Positions 59,592 through 64,000 of a stretch of 64,000 nt of DNA are shown here, piece after piece (the first letter of the stretch is position 1; each line of letters begins with the position of its first letter). The DNA is taken from assembly GCA_016858145.1 (NCBI GenBank), contig JAEHOE010000087.1:62001-126000 (forward strand), written 5' to 3'. Source of the DNA: Edaphochlamys debaryana (lineage: Eukaryota; Chlorophyta; Chlorophyceae; Chlamydomonadales). The notes under the pieces were generated by a model, which did no database searches, was not told the origin of the DNA, and saw nothing but the letters and a program-made list of their open reading frames with translations. A program made the position numbers and the translations under genes.

Positions 59592-61252
59592 TTCTCGTAT
59601 GTTAAGATGCTAGAGCGTGAGTTTTACTTGAGCAAGAGCACTGCGTCGACAGAATTGACAGGGCGGACATTTGTGAAGCCAGTCGACGGCATCAGCCCAC
59701 AAACGCGAGCGTGTGATGTAACACGAATAGTTGTATCCTCTGAACGGCCGGGATGTGAGTAAAAACGCAAGGTTATGTGGCCTCGACCGTTTGGGGATTG
59801 ATCAATGCAGTGCGCCAGTCAATGCGTAAAGTATATAATAGATTGAAGCACAAGGGGGAGCGAAGAAGTGTGCAAGGAATGCAAAGGTGGTTCGCATGCT
59901 GAATTTGTTTGCGGCGAGCCGTCACACCCAGCCCGCAGGCAGCGCACGTATGTTACCACTTACGAAGAGAAGTTGACTGGGGCCTTCGGTGTATGTTCGA
60001 CACCTAGGTGCTCGTCCATCTGGTCTGGTTTCTGGTATCGCTAAAACGCCCCGGCCCACGCACCGCACTCGACAGGGGAGAGAAAGATCACACAAGCCGA
60101 TGGGGGTGGGGGAAGGGCGTGTGAGAACGCGGGCCGGGGCCGAGCGCTTCACGGGGACCCAGGAGAGCGCCCCTCCCCAGTCCCCTATGCCCGCCTCCCC
60201 AGTCCCCTCCCCGGGATTGCACTTTGCTGGCCTTGCTCTTCGCGCAACCTCGTCCCCGATTCCCATTCCCCCCCCCCCCGGCCAAGACACGGTCAGGTCT
60301 ATGCGTGCCTGGTGGGCTGGAGTGGGCAGGGCTATGCAGCAGGGCTGCGAGAGGGTATGGGCGGCCAGGGGCAGAGTTGAGGGACACCACACCAGACACC
60401 ACAAGGATGACAGGCGACAGAGGCTTGGGGGTTGGGCCGCTCGACTCACCGCCGCACATGCCTTCCCCCTCCTTCCCCACATGCGCTCGACGTTCTGCCG
60501 GTCTCCTGGGCGGGACTGCTCTGCTCGTCGCAGAACCAACTGGTGGGGCAGACCCGGCCAGCTGCGCGTTGCATTGACACCCCGCCCCCCTCCAGCCCTC
60601 CTTCCGAGCCATTCTGGACCGCACACCCCCACGCAATGGCTGGGGCACGCCTGTGCACTTCACCATCGCAGACGTCGACGTCTCAGACCGACGTCCGCGT
60701 CTGGACTTCAGCGCTTTAGCCGAATCAGTGTGGCTGCGTGGGCAACACCCCGGGCCCTGTTCTTCCCGCTTGCTTGGGCTTCCCACAGGATGCTAAAATA
60801 TGGCCAGAACACTCAGGACTTATCCCTCGACCCTCCACCGCTCCCTCCCCTCCAAACCACATCCACCAGCGCCAGAGGCCACTCAGGTTTCAAGTCAGGT
60901 GCAACAAGCCCCCCTCCAGGGCTCGGGTCACCGGCGGCACCGGGCTTGGGATTACGCAGCAAGCGGAACATACACAACGCAACACAATGCCGGGGCGATC
61001 GGCCCGTGTAATACCTCTCTCTTGGGTTCGTCATCGTAATCAGTTTCCACGCAGCGCTGTCGGCTCATCACACGCCCCATCTTCGCGCCTGCTGGATAGA
61101 TCCCGGACGGACCGCGCAAGAACGCCTCAGCTCCCAAAGGGCCCTACCAGGGCCATGGGATGGGCTTGCAAGCGCCCCGCCGCTAGGCCTCGCCTGGGCC
61201 TGCCCGGTCCCCCGTAAGCTCCAGCTTTGGGACCGTTGGGCCCGCCTGGGCC
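59592..61252. other. Intergenic between esterase-like and FO synthase genes
   Basis: About 1.7 kb including the promoter of the esterase-like gene and the 3' flank of FO synthase. The part near 59,600-59,950 is clearly less GC-rich. A 340-codon plus-strand frame at 59989-61011 has no domain and Pro/Arg-rich random composition, so it is not called. Confidence 0.45.
60540..60580. repeat. Short dispersed repeat, copy 2
   Basis: Counterpart of 8290-8330 on the same strand, differing at about five of 41 positions. Confidence 0.5.
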
Positions 61253-64000
61253 TCACCGAGGCGGGCCCAGCACCACGGGGGCCAGCGGCGCCGCCCCGAA
61301 CGACCTCTCCGTCTGACTGGCGGGCGGCGTGCCGTACAGCGTCGTACGCTGACGCGGCGTACGGCCTGCCGTACGGATGATGGCCTCCATGGCGGGCGGG
61401 GGCAGCTCCTGCCCGTGCGAGGCGCCTGGGGGGCGGGGGTGGGGGTGGGGGGTCAGGGGCATAAGGGGGACGCCAGCTGTGTCCATGCCCCTATGCCTGC
61501 ATTTCATGCCCAACCGGTACAGGTTTGGCGCCGGCGCCGGCCTCACGATATCGTGAGCTCACATGAGCTCTTGGTCCGTCACCGCTGCTGGCCTCACCCG
61601 CTGCCTTGGTGATTGACTCGTTCATGATGCTCCCGCCCATGTCGTTGCAGCCAGCGGCCAGGAGCGAGGCGGCGCGGGCGGGGCCCATCTTGACCCTGTG
61701 GGGGGTGGGGTGGGGTGGGGTGGGGGTGTTTGAATCTGAGAGCGGAGAGCGTCTTTGGGGTGGGGTTGGGGTGGGGTTTTAGGAGTGGCGGAACGTGGGT
61801 TGGTAAGTCGGGTGGGTGGGTGGGTGGCACTTGGTTTACGATACCGCCGATCCCGAGGCCCTAAGATATGTTTCCTCCCCCCCTCACCAGCTGGCCTGGA
61901 TGTTGGTCACGTGCGGGTGCAGCGCCAGGCGGGACACGGCGTGCAGCAGCAGGCACTCGGACAGGGAGGGGCCGCGCCGAGAGCGGCCCTGGGGGGGGAT
62001 GCACGGAGGGGTGGTGGGTGGTGGGATGGAGGTGGTGGGTGGTGGGATGGAGGTGGTGGGTGAGGGGGGAAGATACGGGGTTGAGTACGCGCTACCAACC
62101 CACGATCCGACCGGCCCCAAGCGCCAGCGCATCTGCCACAACCGCCGCCAACCGACCCACCTGCAGGTACACCGGCGACTCCATGTGTACGAACGGCAGC
62201 GGCACGAACTCCGTCAGCCCCACGCCCCCCGCCGCCCCCCCCGCCGCCCCCCGCTCCGCCTGCTGCTGCAGGCCCCTCAGGGCCCCCAGGTGCGCCGCCC
62301 ACGCCGCCGGCCCCTCCTCCACGTGACCGAACATGAGCGTAGATGTCGTACGCAGCCCCACCCGGTGGGCGGCCGTCACGACCTGACAGGGGGGAAAGGA
62401 GGGGTGGGGGTAGGGGGACGAGTGATGGCCCGCCCCCAAGCGCCACATTGCCCGGCACGGCGCGGCACGCACCTCGAGCCACTCGCGCGTGCGGAGCTTG
62501 TCGGGGCACAGCACGCTCCGCACGTCGTCGTGCAGCACCTCGGCGGCGGTGCCGGGCAGGGAGCCCAGGCCGGCGGCAGCAAGGCGCTCCAGGAAGCTGC
62601 GGGAAGGTGGGGATGGGAGTGGGGGGTGGGGGTGGGGGGAGGGGGAGGGGTGCGGATTGGCATGGAGGTTGGCATTCGAGGGTTGGGGCTGGGAGAATGG
62701 GTCTTGTCGGAAGGGGGGGGGAGTCGGCCTATCTGGGAGAAAGGATCCCACCGCCGCCACCTAAACCTCTTGATCCCTGGATCTCATCAACCGCTTCCTC
62801 ATGGTCTCCTGATCCCTGGATTCCCTGATCCCTGGATCCAAGATTCACCACCCACCGTTCCACGCTGATCCCCAGGGTGGCAGCCCCGTGGGACACCTGA
62901 GGGAGTGAGGGAGAGGGTGTGTTTTTTGGGGGGCGCCGTCACACGTTGAATAGATCCCCGCCTCTCTACCCTCCGACCTCCAGCGGGCGGAACGCAGCCC
63001 CCCTTTATCCCAGCCCAATCACCAGACGACCACGCACGCCTCACAGGCTGGCCGGCCCCCAGCGCCCCCTCCCTCTCCCCCTTTGCATCGCATCCCATCC
63101 CCCCCCTACCTCCAGGGGGCTGAAGGCGTGCACGTGGATGCCCGGCGCCCCCTCCTTGGCCGCGCTCAGCAGCTGCAGGTAGGTGGCCCCCGTGAAGGAG
63201 GGGTGGATGCCCCCCTGCATGCAGACCTGACAGGGGGGGGAGGGGGGGAGGGGGGAAGGCAAAGGGGGGGAGGGGATGGGGTGTTTGGAGCTGATAAGCG
63301 CCACGCCAACCACGCGTGCCCTCATGACCGCAGGGCCCATTCCCGTGTCCCGCACCGGCCATGTCCTCCCTCTCCCTCTTCTCATGCCCCTCCCCCTCAG
63401 CCCCCCCCCCCAAACCCAGCCCCCGCACCTCGGTCGCCCCCCGGTCCCACGCCTCAGCCGCCCTCCGCGCCACCTCCCCGGGGGGCAGCAGGTAGGCGGG
63501 GCCGCGCAGGGCCTCGGCGGCGGGGCCCTTGGAGAAGGCACAGAAGGAGCATCTGTGTTGGGGGGGTAGGAGGAAGGGGGGAGGATGTGGGGGAACAGGG
63601 CGATTGGAACCTGACGTGGGTTTGGAATTTGAGCAGGAGTTGGATGGGCGGGATGCGGGGGGATGCGCGCAGGGGAGATGCATGTGGCTGACGCTGGGGG
63701 GCGCCTTCGGGCAGCAGGGCGGCAGGCGAGGGCAGGGGAGGGCAGGGGAGCAGGGCAGTGCACGCGCCGACCCGGAAGGGGTTGAGGGTCAGCTTGCGGC
63801 GGCAAGGTGGATGAGCTGTTGGCTTCCTTGGCTTCCCCCCCTCCTCTTCGCACGCGCTCACTTGTAGGTGCAGACGTTTGTGTAGTTAATGTTGCGGTTC
63901 ACGACTGAAGGGGGGCGGAGGGGGAGGGATTTAGGGCTTACACTCGCAAACCCACCAGCCATCCCCAACAAACCCATCTCACAGCCCCAACGACCATCCT
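61253..64000 (-). CDS. FO synthase, CofH half (N-terminal part outside window)
   Basis: Nine visible exons: 63904-63862, 63552-63429, 63226-63110, 62896-62856, 62596-62473, 62382-62161, 61988-61888, 61695-61598 and 61425-61253. Phases are consistent; the 5' part continues beyond the window. The radical-SAM cluster motif C-x3-C-x2-C is present as NVCTYKCSFCAFSKG, split by an intron. Other CofH-type landmarks are EVCMQGGIHPSFTG, GIHVHAFSPLE, LRTREWLE, STLMFGHVEEGP, ECLLLHAVSRLALHPHVTNI, GCNDMGGSIMNESIT and EAIIRTAGRTPRQRTTLYG. CofH condenses a tyrosine-derived fragment with 5-amino-6-ribitylamino-uracil, and the CofG half completes 7,8-didemethyl-8-hydroxy-5-deazariboflavin (FO). In algae FO is known as an antenna pigment of photolyases. 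Eukaryotic versions are usually CofG-CofH fusions, so the CofG half is expected just to the right. Confidence 0.92.
62010..62063. repeat. 21-bp tandem repeat in an FO synthase intron
   Basis: Two identical copies of a 21-bp GGTGGTGGG-based unit ending GGGATGGA lie at 62010-62030 and 62031-62051, followed by a partial copy. Confidence 0.9.

Noticed and set aside
59989..61011. 340-codon plus-strand open frame
   Set aside because: Pro/Arg-rich random composition, no domain, no splice-site context, and it overlaps a dispersed repeat. Long stop-free frames are expected at this GC content.

Overview
The window looks like nuclear DNA of a green alga of the volvocine type (Chlamydomonas, Volvox or Gonium relatives). 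It is very GC-rich. Its genes have many introns with GTGCGT/GTGAGT donors, long Gly/Ala/Ser/Pro homopolymer runs lie inside coding exons, and TGTAA motifs follow several stop codons. The gene content fits too: a BTB/POZ protein with an NHL-like repeat region, TKL-type kinases, and a deazaflavin (FO) synthase. The species cannot be named from sequence alone. I built the gene models by hand, choosing splice sites that keep one open frame. All multi-exon totals below divide by three, but no transcript evidence was available.

Layout. 1-279 (+) is the 3' end of a gene entering from the left. 4,897-6,526 (-) is an RNA-binding protein with two quasi-RRMs of the hnRNP F/H type. 9,564-13,215 (-) is a BTB/POZ protein. 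16,325-24,919 (-) and 28,328-39,992 (-) are two large protein kinases of the same design lying in tandem. 40,212-46,201 (+) is a WD40 repeat protein, divergent from the second kinase. A two-exon coiled-coil gene lies at 47,304-47,803 (-), followed by a 5'-truncated duplicate of the last WD40 exons at 47,930-50,429. 51,485-59,591 (-) is a 28-exon membrane protein joining a glycosyltransferase-like region to an SGNH/PC-esterase-like (TBL/PMR5-type) region. 61,253 to the right edge (-) is the CofH half of FO synthase. Several 1-4.6 kb stretches have no convincing coding sequence and are described as flanks.

Most notable: each kinase catalytic domain is split by an enormous low-complexity insertion in the activation segment, about 860 and 1,640 residues, between DLG/DFG and the MSPE/MAPE motif. 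Both proteins end in a CaaX-like tetrapeptide (CVIS and CVIC). Together these suggest a small family of membrane-tethered signalling kinases with giant activation loops. The genes do not form an operon-like pathway. Any functional link between the kinases and their neighbours is inference only.
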